From positions 1 to 19,175 of the forward strand of contig DATJXG010000239.1 in the NCBI GenBank assembly GCA_035500455.1: a stretch of 19,175 nt of DNA. The letters are read 5' to 3'. The position numbers and the translations under genes were made by a program. Below are positions 7,275 through 14,208 of this stretch, piece after piece. The stretch comes from DATJXG01 sp035500455. GTDB lineage: Bacteria > Acidobacteriota > Terriglobia > Terriglobales > Acidobacteriaceae. A model generated the notes under the pieces. The model saw only the letters and a list, made by a program, of their open reading frames with translations. It was not told where the DNA came from and made no database searches. Position 1 is the stretch's first letter. Every line of letters starts with the position of its first letter.

Positions 7275-9977
7275 CTACTCGACGTTCAGCACCACCGAGG
7301 TAGAATGCTGTGTCGTTCCCGAGACACCATTGACCGTGATCGTGTAGTTGCCTTTGGGCGTGCCTCCCGCATGGCTGGGGTTTCCTCCTCCGCACGCTAC
7401 CTGCGACACTACGACGAACAGCAGCAGTCCTCCGAGGATCAACTTTGGCAATCCTCGATTCCCGGGTTTCCGCCCCCTGGCAGCCGCGGCGAACACTAAA
7501 CCAATCATGGGTAGCCATAGCGCATAACGCAAGGCCGATGAGGATGGATTTTTCGCCAGACCGGGAGGGGTAGTGCTGACAGTAAGCATCGCCGAACCGC
7601 CCGCCGCAACGGAACCAGGATTGATTGAACAGCTTGGCGCGAGGGTGGTTGGGGGTTGGATTGAACAACTCAACGAAACCGAGCCACTGAACCCGTTGGC
7701 TCCCGAGACACCCAGCTTCGAGGTCGCGGTCTGCCCGGCGCTGATCGCGGGGGGCGCAAGCGGAGAAGCAGTCAGGGAAAAATCGGGCGGGTTCGGGGAA
7801 TTGATGGTAGCCGTGATGGTCTGGTCGGTGGTTGAGGTAAACGTGCACACACCGGTTCCGGAACATCCTCCGCCGCTCCAGCCCGTAAAAGTGGATCCGG
7901 AGGCTGCCGTCGCGGTAAGAGTGACCGAGGCGCCGGGTGGAAATGTCGCCACACAATTAGTGAAGGGCGTTACTGGCGTCTCGCAGTCTATCGCCGCGGG
8001 GGCACTGATTACAGTTCCGTTGCCGGTGCCCGCGATCAGCACAATCAGTTGCGGATCGGGAGCGAAAGCCGCGGTGACCTGGCTGTCCCCGTCCATCTTA
8101 ATAACACACTGGCCCGCACCGGTACACGCTCCGCTCCATCCAGAAATATGCGAGCCCTGGTCATCGCCCGTCAGGGTGACCGAGGTTCCGCTGGCGAAGC
8201 TTCCGGAACAGGTCCCACCGCCACCGGTCGAGCAGTTGATCCCGGGCGGAGAACTGATCACGGTGCCGGCAGCGCTGCCGCCTCCGGCGCTTACATAGAG
8301 GGTGAAGGGGCCTGCTGAAGAGCCTCCGCTTACCTTTTGCTGGTGCGGGCTGCATCCATCATCATCGGTCACAGAGATAGTCCCGCTGCGGAGGCCGCTC
8401 GCCTGTGGGACGTAAGTTACGTCCAGCGTGCAGCTTCCGCTGACGCTCGCTTGACAGGCATTGTTGGCAATCATGAAATCGCCGGGATTGGCGCCAGCCA
8501 CAGCGACGCCGGAAATATTGATTGTGGTTCCGGAGACGCTCGAAAGGGTCATCGTCTCGGGCGGACTGCTTGAACCCACGGCGACTGCGCCAAAATTGAA
8601 ACTCGGCGGGCTCACCATAAGCTCCGTCGCGCATGCTTTCAGACTGACTACCTCGGGAGTGAGAAAACCGCCGCTCGTGGAGGTGATCGTGATGGCTCCG
8701 TTGACTGGCCCGGTCACATGACTCAAGTAAGTGTTGGTGGTCAAGGCCACATCAACTGTGCACGTTTCCCCTGCTCCAAGGCTGCTGGGGCAGGTGGTGG
8801 CAGTCGAAGCATCGAAGCCACCGCTCTCGGCGAGGGTAAGGCCTTCCGTGGCTGCGTCATTGTTCGTGAGGGTCACGGTTTTGGATGGGCTGGTGGAATC
8901 CACGAGAACCTGGCCGAAGTCCAAGATGGAAGGCGACGAGGTGATTGGCGCGACGCCAGTGCCGCTCAGTCCGACTACCTGCGGGCTGCTGCTGTCACTG
9001 TCCACAACCGTGATCGCCGCGGGATAATCCACGGGCGCGAAGTCCGCATCCGGCGCGAACGTTACCCCGATGCTGCACGTCGAGCCGGGAGAAAGCATCT
9101 TTCCTGCGCAGTTATCCGTACTGGCGTACCCTGCGGACACTCCGACGCTGTGAACAGTCAGGCTGGTACTACCCTGGTTGGTGAGAGTAACCGACTTCGG
9201 CGGACTAGTGCTGCCGGCCTCCTGGTTCCCAAAGACCAGACGCGAGGCCGAAAAAGCGACGTTGGAGGAGCCTGATCCGGTGCCCACGCCGGTGAGGGCA
9301 ACTGGTTGCGTCCCTGGCGAAGCGTCCGTGGTCACATTCAGGGCGCCGGGGATGGTTGCAGAGGAGGTAGGTTGGAATTGCACCGAGATCTGACAACTCT
9401 GCCCAGCAAGGAGCGTTGCCGGGCAACTATTGGTCTGGGAATAATTGCCTGTGGCGCCTATGCTGCTGATCGCCAGCCCTGCTGCCTGGTTATTGGTCAG
9501 GGTAAGGGTTTTTGCGGGGCTCGTCACATTCACCGCAACGCTTCCAAAGTCGAGTTTGTCAGGCGAAAAGCTGACCGGCGGCAATCCGGTTCCTGCTAGA
9601 TTGACGATGTGAGGAGCGCCGACGGCATTCGAACTGAGGGTTACGGCACCGAGAACGGTTCCAATCGAGTTCGGTGTGAAGCTCACCTGGATTTCACAGC
9701 TCGCACCGTCGGCTAGGGGGCTGGTGCAATTGTTGGTTTGGGAAAAGTCGCCGCTGGCGTCGATGCTCGAGATTATCAGCGCGGCTTGACCGCTCGCGGT
9801 GAGGGTGACGGTTTGCGGCGCGCTCGCCGTTGCTGTTGAACTGGCAACCTGCGGCGCAAATGTCAGGGCGGACGGCGAAAAGTTGGCATACGTCAACCTC
9901 ACGGGCGGGGGACAGGCCGGCGCAGCGCTGAGAATCGCTAGAGCCAAAGTCAGACCGCTATACCTGATGGGAATCAT
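7275..9977 (-). CDS. Secreted choice-of-anchor D (ASH/HYDIN-like) repeat protein with double-TM C-terminus
   Basis: The protein is 900 aa. ATG 9977 is preceded by AAGGAG (9991-9986) at good spacing. Residues 1-21 are a signal peptide ending in APA before Cys22. Five choice-of-anchor D domains follow at about 31-133, 135-234, 238-345, 346-450 and 453-550, each with 'LDFG.V.V...S....TLTN'-type strands and a Cys pair about 10 residues apart (84/94, 185/195, 290/301, 396/406, 508/516), probably disulfides. Residues 556-640 and 642-727 are two Cys-containing bacterial repeat domains ('SGWSGACTGAGQC'). An Ig-like domain spans about 731-803. The end is unusual: a hydrophobic segment (818-833), basic RGRKPGNR, a second hydrophobic segment (845-861), Cys862-GGG, then a beta-type tail (GNYTITVNGVSG...VVLNVE). 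It lies 54 bases downstream of the small secreted gene at 10508, so co-transcription is likely. Role unknown; a surface structural or adhesive protein is inferred. Confidence 0.88.
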   Translation of the reverse strand: MIPIRYSGLTLALAILSAAPACPPPVRLTYANFSPSALTFAPQVASSTATASAPQTVTLTASGQAALIISSIDASGDFSQTNNCTSPLADGASCEIQVSFTPNSIGTVLGAVTLSSNAVGAPHIVNLAGTGLPPVSFSPDKLDFGSVAVNVTSPAKTLTLTNNQAAGLAISSIGATGNYSQTNSCPATLLAGQSCQISVQFQPTSSATIPGALNVTTDASPGTQPVALTGVGTGSGSSNVAFSASRLVFGNQEAGSTSPPKSVTLTNQGSTSLTVHSVGVSAGYASTDNCAGKMLSPGSTCSIGVTFAPDADFAPVDYPAAITVVDSDSSSPQVVGLSGTGVAPITSSPSILDFGQVLVDSTSPSKTVTLTNNDAATEGLTLAESGGFDASTATTCPSSLGAGETCTVDVALTTNTYLSHVTGPVNGAITITSTSGGFLTPEVVSLKACATELMVSPPSFNFGAVAVGSSSPPETMTLSSVSGTTINISGVAVAGANPGDFMIANNACQASVSGSCTLDVTYVPQASGLRSGTISVTDDDGCSPHQQKVSGGSSAGPFTLYVSAGGGSAAGTVISSPPGINCSTGGGGTCSGSFASGTSVTLTGDDQGSHISGWSGACTGAGQCVIKMDGDSQVTAAFAPDPQLIVLIAGTGNGTVISAPAAIDCETPVTPFTNCVATFPPGASVTLTATAASGSTFTGWSGGGCSGTGVCTFTSTTDQTITATINSPNPPDFSLTASPLAPPAISAGQTATSKLGVSGANGFSGSVSLSCSIQPPTTLAPSCSINPGSVAAGGSAMLTVSTTPPGLAKNPSSSALRYALWLPMIGLVFAAAARGRKPGNRGLPKLILGGLLLFVVVSQVACGGGNPSHAGGTPKGNYTITVNGVSGTTQHSTSVVLNVE

Positions 9978-9985
9978 CTTAAGTT

Positions 9986-9991
9986 CTCCTT
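9986..9991 (-). promoter_or_regulatory. Ribosome binding site of the 900-aa gene
   Basis: AAGGAG lies on the minus strand, 8 bases before ATG 9977. It sits inside a CTTAAG...CTTAAG direct repeat and fixes the start codon. Confidence 0.7.
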
Positions 9992-10031
9992 AAGTTCCAG
10001 CCTGTTGACCCCTAACCTGTGCTCTTACAAC

Positions 10032-10508
10032 TCAGTCCTTGGGAAACATCTGGCTGCCCTCCAGGGTGATGACCACCGGAATGTTGGTGCCATCGGGCAG
10101 TGTCAGTGACTCAAAAATGCCGGTGAAATGTTTCTGGTTCTTGTCGTAAACAAGCGCGAGGACGGCAGAGCGCTGGAAGACGCCGTTCAGGTACACGTTA
10201 ACGTCGACTCTGCTGGTGCAGTCAGGGTTGATCACCGAGGTCCCGGAGATCGTTTCTACGGCGGTTTGTCCGCCCACGGTGCGCGTCTGTGTTCCAGTGA
10301 AGTTCCCCGAGGTCTCTACGAAGTAGCGCCCAACCGATGCTGCCGGCACCGGTCCGGTCGGAAGAATTAGGGTTCCGCTGTAGGAATAAGCCCACCTTCC
10401 CACGCCCAGGGCTGCCGTGCAATGCCTGGTCTGGGCCTGAACCGTCGCCCCAGTGCTTAGAAACAAGGCGATGGAAATCATCGCCAGCCTGACCACTCCT
10501 GGTTTCAT
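10032..10508 (-). CDS. Small secreted protein of unknown function
   Basis: The protein is 158 aa with a clear Sec signal peptide (residues 1-25, hydrophobic core AMISIALFLSTGATV, cleavage after VQA). ATG 10508 follows AAGGAG (10520-10515) with a 6-base spacer. The mature part of about 133 aa is strand-rich, beginning GRWAYSYSGTLILPTGPVPA, then GRYFVETSGNFTGTQTRTVG and ending VVITLEGSQMFPKD. It resembles a small exported beta-barrel or lipocalin-like family that I associate with Acidobacteriota ('G.W.Y.Y.GTL.LPTG.VP...VGR'), but I cannot name a Pfam family. The two mature cysteines (HCTAAL and NPDCTS) could pair. It is the first gene of a probable two-gene unit with the choice-of-anchor D protein downstream and is divergent from the membrane regulator at 10754. 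Function unknown. Confidence 0.8.
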   Translation of the reverse strand: MKPGVVRLAMISIALFLSTGATVQAQTRHCTAALGVGRWAYSYSGTLILPTGPVPAASVGRYFVETSGNFTGTQTRTVGGQTAVETISGTSVINPDCTSRVDVNVYLNGVFQRSAVLALVYDKNQKHFTGIFESLTLPDGTNIPVVITLEGSQMFPKD

Positions 10509-10532
10509 AGCTCTCTCCTTCGAAAAGTGACT

Positions 10533-10546
10533 TCTGACGAGTCAGA
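10533..10546. promoter_or_regulatory. 14-bp dyad in the leader of the minus-strand unit
   Basis: TCTGAC-GA-GTCAGA is a perfect 6-bp inverted repeat with a 2-base spacer, 25-38 bases upstream of ATG 10508 and inside the divergent intergenic region. It could be an operator or an RNA hairpin. No protein partner can be named from sequence. Confidence 0.3.
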
Positions 10547-10555
10547 TAGCGGCCC

Positions 10556-10596
10556 GGAACCCGGCTCGGGTTTCAGTGGGTAGAGGGGAGCCGGGT
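10556..10596. promoter_or_regulatory. Two overlapping, mutually exclusive hairpins in the divergent intergenic region
   Basis: AACCCG-GCT-CGGGTT (10558-10572, extendable to 10556-10574 with a G-T pair) is a tight hairpin. ACCCGGCTC (10559-10567) also pairs perfectly with GAGCCGGGT (10588-10596) across 20 bases. The two structures use the same left arm and cannot form together. They lie about 50-90 bases upstream of the small secreted gene on its own strand. A leader switch or protein-binding site is inference. Confidence 0.35.
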
Positions 10597-10643
10597 CCTG
10601 TAAGCCGCCTAACGCTGAAGGGGTTGTAACGCCGGGCAGTAGA

Positions 10644-10681
10644 AAAGTCCTGAAGCATGGACGAGCTTTGGCGGAGGTTTC
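10644..10681. repeat. Dispersed 38-nt element, copy 1
   Basis: This segment, AAAGTCC...GAAG...CGAGCTTTGGCGGAGGTTTC, matches 13926-13963 at about three quarters of positions. The right half, CGAGCTTT(G/T)GC(G/C)GAGGTTTC, is nearly identical. It lies about 75 bases upstream of the regulator's start and 37 bases before its candidate -10 box. Confidence 0.5.
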
Positions 10682-10718
10682 GCCGAGGGATGGCCTACAA
10701 AGCAGGCAGGAACGGGGA

Positions 10719-10724
10719 TATAAT
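10719..10724 (+). promoter_or_regulatory. Candidate -10 box for the membrane regulator gene
   Basis: TATAAT at 10719-10724 is followed by GCGGCAATT and lies 29 bases before GTG 10754. No good -35 box is visible at the expected distance. A similar TATAAT(AT)GCGGC(T)ATT occurs at 14074 upstream of the receptor gene. Confidence 0.45.
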
Positions 10725-10753
10725 GCGGCAATTCGCATCGCGGGGAGGGGGTC

Positions 10754-12655
10754 GTGGGCAACGACTTCCGAATGGGGCCCTGGATCGTTCGACCTGGCCT
10801 GAACACCGTTTCCAAAAACGGTGCCGGTACTCGCCTGGAACCCAAGGTGATGGAGGTGCTGGCGTGCCTCGCGTCGCAAGCGGGCGCTCCCGTTTCCAAA
10901 GAAACAATTCTCAAGACGGTCTGGCCGGACACGTTTGTCTCCGACGATGTGCTGGTTCGCTCGATTTCCGAGCTGCGGAGGGTATTTGAGGACGACGCCC
11001 GCGAACCTCGATTCATCGAGACCATACCGAAGCGGGGCTATCGGTTGGTGGTTCCGGTGGAGCAGGTGAACGGAACTGTCGGCACAGCCGTGCAATCCCC
11101 CGCTCAGACTCGAGCAGGACGGGACGAAACGCAAAGAGACCCCGTCCGTACCTCCCGCGTAATTGTCGCTGTTTGTTCGGCGGGGCTGTTTCTGGTGGTG
11201 GCTCTGCTGTTATTGCTCAATACTGGGGGTCTCCGCGATCGTTTGTCAGGAAACAAAGCGAGGGCGATACGCTCTTTGGCCGTTTTGCCCTTTGAAAGTT
11301 TGTCGGATGATCCCAAGCAGGCCTATTTCGCCGAGGGCGTCACCGACGCTCTCACCACCGACCTCGCGCAAATCAATGCCTTGCGCGTTGTTTCGCGGAC
11401 GACGATGATGCGGTACGGCCGGCCCGACAAACCACTTCCAGAAATCGCGCGGGAGTTGAGCGTGGACGGAATTGTTGAAGGAACAGTCCAGCGCTCTGGT
11501 GACCGGGTGCGGATCACCGCGCAACTGATCTACGGACCCAGCGACCAGCATCTTTGGGCGAGCAGCTATTCGAAAGACATCAAAGACGTGCTGGAGCTGC
11601 AGAACACTGTAGCAGCCGAAATTGCGCAGCAGATCAGCGTCAACCTGACGCCGGAGGAGCAGGTAAAGCTCCGCAATGTGCGTCCGGTCAACCCGCGGGC
11701 GCTGGACGCTTATGTGGAAGCACGCTTCCACATCGACCAGGCGGTCAAGCTCGCATATTACAAAGACAAGGAGGCGATTCGGAAAAGCGAACTCCGCACG
11801 GCCATCTCCTACCTCGACCACGCCACCCGCGAGGATCCCGCTTATGTCCCGGCTTACATTGCTTATTTCGAGGCCGTCGATGCGGCCGACATCTCCGACC
11901 TCGACTTCCTGTCCAGGGCTAAACCTGCTCTGCAGAGGGCCTTGCAACTGGAACAGGGCAATGTGGCGGCCCGTCTTGCAATGGCCCGGCTGCTGATGCA
12001 ATACGAATACGACTGGGCAGGTGCCGAGCGGGAATACAAGAGGGCAATCGAGTTCAATCCCAACTCTGCCACGGCCCACTTTGACTATTCCGAATACCTG
12101 CAAAATGTGGGACGAAATGGCGAGGGCGAAAAGGAGCGCGACCTCGCGCAAGCGCTTGATCCCGCAACTGATTATTTCAGTGACGCGGCATTTCAGCGCA
12201 TCGGCAGGAGCTTGGAGCAACAAAGGCAGATGCTTGAGGAGCAAACTCCTGATGATCCCTTCGCCGTCGGAGTGATGGGCAAGAATTATGCCATCGCAGG
12301 CAGGTTCAAAGAGTCAGTCGAGATGTGGGAGCGCTGTCTCACGCTCTACGGATGGCGCGATTTCGCCGAGGTGATGGAGCGCGCCGATGCCAAAGCAGGT
12401 CCTAGGTTTGCTCTGGAGGAATGGATGCGGACGGGCGAAGACTACGAGATGACGCACGGGGATATGCCCGTGGTGCCCATGGCCTTTACCGATGCCAGCC
12501 TGGGAAACAAAGACCGAGCATTCGTCTGGCTGGGCAAGGCGGTGGAGCAGCGGAATTGGATGATCATCTACCTTAAACGTGATCCGGTGTGGGACCCGCT
12601 CCGCTCCGACCCGCGATTCGGCGCTTTGCTGCACCGCGTCGGCCTCCCCCAGTAA
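10754..12655 (+). CDS. Membrane-bound winged-helix transcriptional regulator with TolB-like and TPR regions (CadC-like)
   Basis: The protein is 633 aa. GTG 10754 follows a GGGGAGGGG stretch (10742-10750). Residues about 5-102 are an OmpR/PhoB-type winged helix: LEPKVMEVLACLASQAGAPV, then TILKTVWPDTFVSDDVLVRS, ISELRRVFEDD and the wing IPKRGYRLVVPV. Residues about 136-156 form one transmembrane segment, so the DNA-binding domain is cytoplasmic and the rest is outside. Residues about 173-297 match the TolB-N/FlgO-like region typical of this architecture ('SLAVLPFESLSDDP...YFAEGVTDALTTDLAQI...LRVVSRT...VDGIVEGTVQRSGDRVRITAQLI...LWA'). Residues about 315-630 are TPR-like helical repeats. No receiver domain is present, so it likely senses an envelope or solute signal directly, as CadC does. 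It is divergent from the two-gene secreted unit and ends 12 bases from the convergent propeller gene. Target genes are inference; the neighbouring units are the obvious candidates. Confidence 0.9.
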   Translation: MGNDFRMGPWIVRPGLNTVSKNGAGTRLEPKVMEVLACLASQAGAPVSKETILKTVWPDTFVSDDVLVRSISELRRVFEDDAREPRFIETIPKRGYRLVVPVEQVNGTVGTAVQSPAQTRAGRDETQRDPVRTSRVIVAVCSAGLFLVVALLLLLNTGGLRDRLSGNKARAIRSLAVLPFESLSDDPKQAYFAEGVTDALTTDLAQINALRVVSRTTMMRYGRPDKPLPEIARELSVDGIVEGTVQRSGDRVRITAQLIYGPSDQHLWASSYSKDIKDVLELQNTVAAEIAQQISVNLTPEEQVKLRNVRPVNPRALDAYVEARFHIDQAVKLAYYKDKEAIRKSELRTAISYLDHATREDPAYVPAYIAYFEAVDAADISDLDFLSRAKPALQRALQLEQGNVAARLAMARLLMQYEYDWAGAEREYKRAIEFNPNSATAHFDYSEYLQNVGRNGEGEKERDLAQALDPATDYFSDAAFQRIGRSLEQQRQMLEEQTPDDPFAVGVMGKNYAIAGRFKESVEMWERCLTLYGWRDFAEVMERADAKAGPRFALEEWMRTGEDYEMTHGDMPVVPMAFTDASLGNKDRAFVWLGKAVEQRNWMIIYLKRDPVWDPLRSDPRFGALLHRVGLPQ

Positions 12656-12667
12656 AGGCGGCCGAAC

Positions 12668-13867
12668 TCAGGGTGCGTCAACCAACACTCCAAACAGGTC
12701 AAACCTGCCGTTATCAATGTCGTTTTGGCTGTAAGGCCGGCCAAAGCCAATCATGACCTGGCCCGGCAAGAGGTGGCCGGTTTCGTCTGCGGCGGCGCCG
12801 GCGTTATTTGTATAGGGAAGGAACTGGGTCGCAGGGATGACCGTTTGAGGCGCGGTCCAATTGAGCCCGTCCGAAGAAAGTGCCCTTACCAGACTGGCGT
12901 TGGTGGTGAACATATTCAACACCCAGGTCGCAACGAACCGCTTGCCGGTTTCGTCGTATTTGATGTCCGGGGAATCCTGACCGGAAATGTTGGTCTGTTG
13001 GGTCGCATCAGGCGTCCAGACAACGGGGTCAGACGACTCCAGCATGTAAAGGCGAAAAGGTCCGAAGTCACCCGGGGCACCGGCTTGTAAAGAATCATCG
13101 GTGTACCACATCAGGAGCTTGTCACCCAAGACAACCACCGAGGGCTGCCCGGCGCCATACCCACTGGGCTGCTGGGTTCGAGTCATCAGCGGCCTGATGA
13201 TGACCTGGGGATCCGTAGGAGTATCTTCCCATGTCCCACGTTGCGTGTAGGTCAGGTAAGGCCCCTCAAGGGCAGTTGAACGCGCCACCTGGATAACCGT
13301 TTGAAACACACTTGGCGCGGTTGTGATTGCAGATCCGTAAAACATGTAATAGAAACCCTGAAAGTAGACGACACTGGGATCGCAGGCGGAGAGATCCATT
13401 CCGTCAAAGGCAGTCGCGTGCAGCACGTCCACCGGGTTTGACCAGGTCTTGCCGCCATCCGTTGATTTGACATAACGGACGTAGTCCCAGGCCGGGAAGA
13501 TATCGCCCCCTGAGCAGAAGAACACGTGGTACACATTGTCTTTAACGACGATGGAGGGCGCATAGGCGTATTGGACCGTAACAGGGTTGTCAATCGCGTC
13601 CACCATTCGAAAAAAATCAAAAGTCTGCGATCCTCCCGAGCTTTCGGTGCTCTCGGCCTGGCCCGCGCCCCCGCACGCCAGGCAAAAACCAGCAAAGGCC
13701 ACCACCAGAAGGATTGCAAGCCCCTGCAGGAGAAGATTGGGCCTTCGCAAAGGCGTGCGGGAGGCCAGACTCACTAGGCATCCGGGTGCACCAGGCTGCC
13801 ATGGCCACAAAACACCAAAAAGCCGAATCGTGATCTGGGTCAATTTGCGGTTGTGATTCATAAGCAT
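12668..13867 (-). CDS. Lipoprotein-like five-bladed/Asp-box beta-propeller, glycoside-hydrolase-like (GH43/sialidase-fold)
   Basis: The protein is 399 aa. ATG 13867 has GGAGG five bases upstream. The N-terminus is long: about 45 residues, basic at its end (RTPLRRP), precede a hydrophobic stretch (46-63) and Cys65 in CLACGG, an imperfect lipobox, so surface or periplasmic anchoring is likely. The mature part shows blade motifs usual for GH43/GH32-like propellers: YAYAPSIVVKDNVYHVFF (100-117), DLSACDPSVVYFQGFYYMFYG (158-178), GAGQPSVVV (238-246) and SPDIKYDETGKRF (299-311). It also has an Asp-box (STDGGKTW, 135-142) and a second degenerate one (SSDGLNW). I cannot assign the catalytic acid and base, so enzymatic activity on glycans is inferred from fold only. 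It is convergent with the regulator; 12 bases separate the stop codons. The receptor gene starts divergently 341 bases away. Confidence 0.7.
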   Translation of the reverse strand: MLMNHNRKLTQITIRLFGVLWPWQPGAPGCLVSLASRTPLRRPNLLLQGLAILLVVAFAGFCLACGGAGQAESTESSGGSQTFDFFRMVDAIDNPVTVQYAYAPSIVVKDNVYHVFFCSGGDIFPAWDYVRYVKSTDGGKTWSNPVDVLHATAFDGMDLSACDPSVVYFQGFYYMFYGSAITTAPSVFQTVIQVARSTALEGPYLTYTQRGTWEDTPTDPQVIIRPLMTRTQQPSGYGAGQPSVVVLGDKLLMWYTDDSLQAGAPGDFGPFRLYMLESSDPVVWTPDATQQTNISGQDSPDIKYDETGKRFVATWVLNMFTTNASLVRALSSDGLNWTAPQTVIPATQFLPYTNNAGAAADETGHLLPGQVMIGFGRPYSQNDIDNGRFDLFGVLVDAP

Positions 13868-13925
13868 CCGGCCCTCCGCACGGACTACAGCCCTACTGCG
13901 GGACGGTTAGCATATCCGCAACGCC

Positions 13926-13963
13926 AAAGTCCGAAGGAACCGCCGAGCTTTTGCCGAGGTTTC
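13926..13963. repeat. Dispersed 38-nt element, copy 2
   Basis: It matches 10644-10681 in the same orientation, with strongest identity in AAAGTCC at the left and CGAGCTTTTGCCGAGGTTTC at the right. Like copy 1 it lies upstream of a plus-strand gene and its TATAAT-GCGGC segment, here 111 bases before the box. Confidence 0.5.
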
Positions 13964-14073
13964 CATGAAGGGAGGGGCTTTGGATTCACCACCCCGCACA
14001 ATTGGGGGCGTCAGCCCGGTTCCTTGGCCGGCTAAACGCCTCGGAAGCTTGCTTCTAAATTGAAAAGGCGATC

Positions 14074-14079
14074 TATAAT
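14074..14079 (+). promoter_or_regulatory. Candidate -10 box for the TonB-dependent receptor gene
   Basis: TATAAT is followed by ATGCGGCTATT. A possible -35 (TTGCTT, 14049-14054) lies 19 bases upstream, slightly long. The predicted leader before ATG 14209 would be about 120 bases. Confidence 0.4.
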
Positions 14080-14208
14080 ATGCGGCTATTGGGGGCTCTC
14101 GGATAGACCCATGGCTCGCCTTAGTCGTGCGCCAGAGTTCGATTCGATCGAGCCGGTCTGAGAAAGTACGGCGTTCTTCCGGCAAAACCGCCGTTGGGAT
14201 TCGTTCCC

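Larger units (their letters stand above)
13868..14208. other. Divergent intergenic region between propeller and receptor genes
   Basis: This stretch of about 340 bases contains the second copy of the 38-nt element (13926-13963), a GC-rich tract around 13970-14035 and a candidate -10 box (14074-14079). A 16-codon micro-frame (ATG 14111 to TGA 14161, MARLSRAPEFDSIEPV) has no ribosome binding site. I see no other gene. Confidence 0.5.

Noticed and set aside
11246..12244. Minus-strand open frame of 332 codons opposite the regulator
   Set aside because: The plus strand has unambiguous winged-helix, TM, TolB and TPR content; this is its antisense.
14111..14161. 16-codon micro-frame in the receptor leader, a possible leader peptide
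   Set aside because: It has no ribosome binding site and no run of regulatory codons; such frames are expected by chance.
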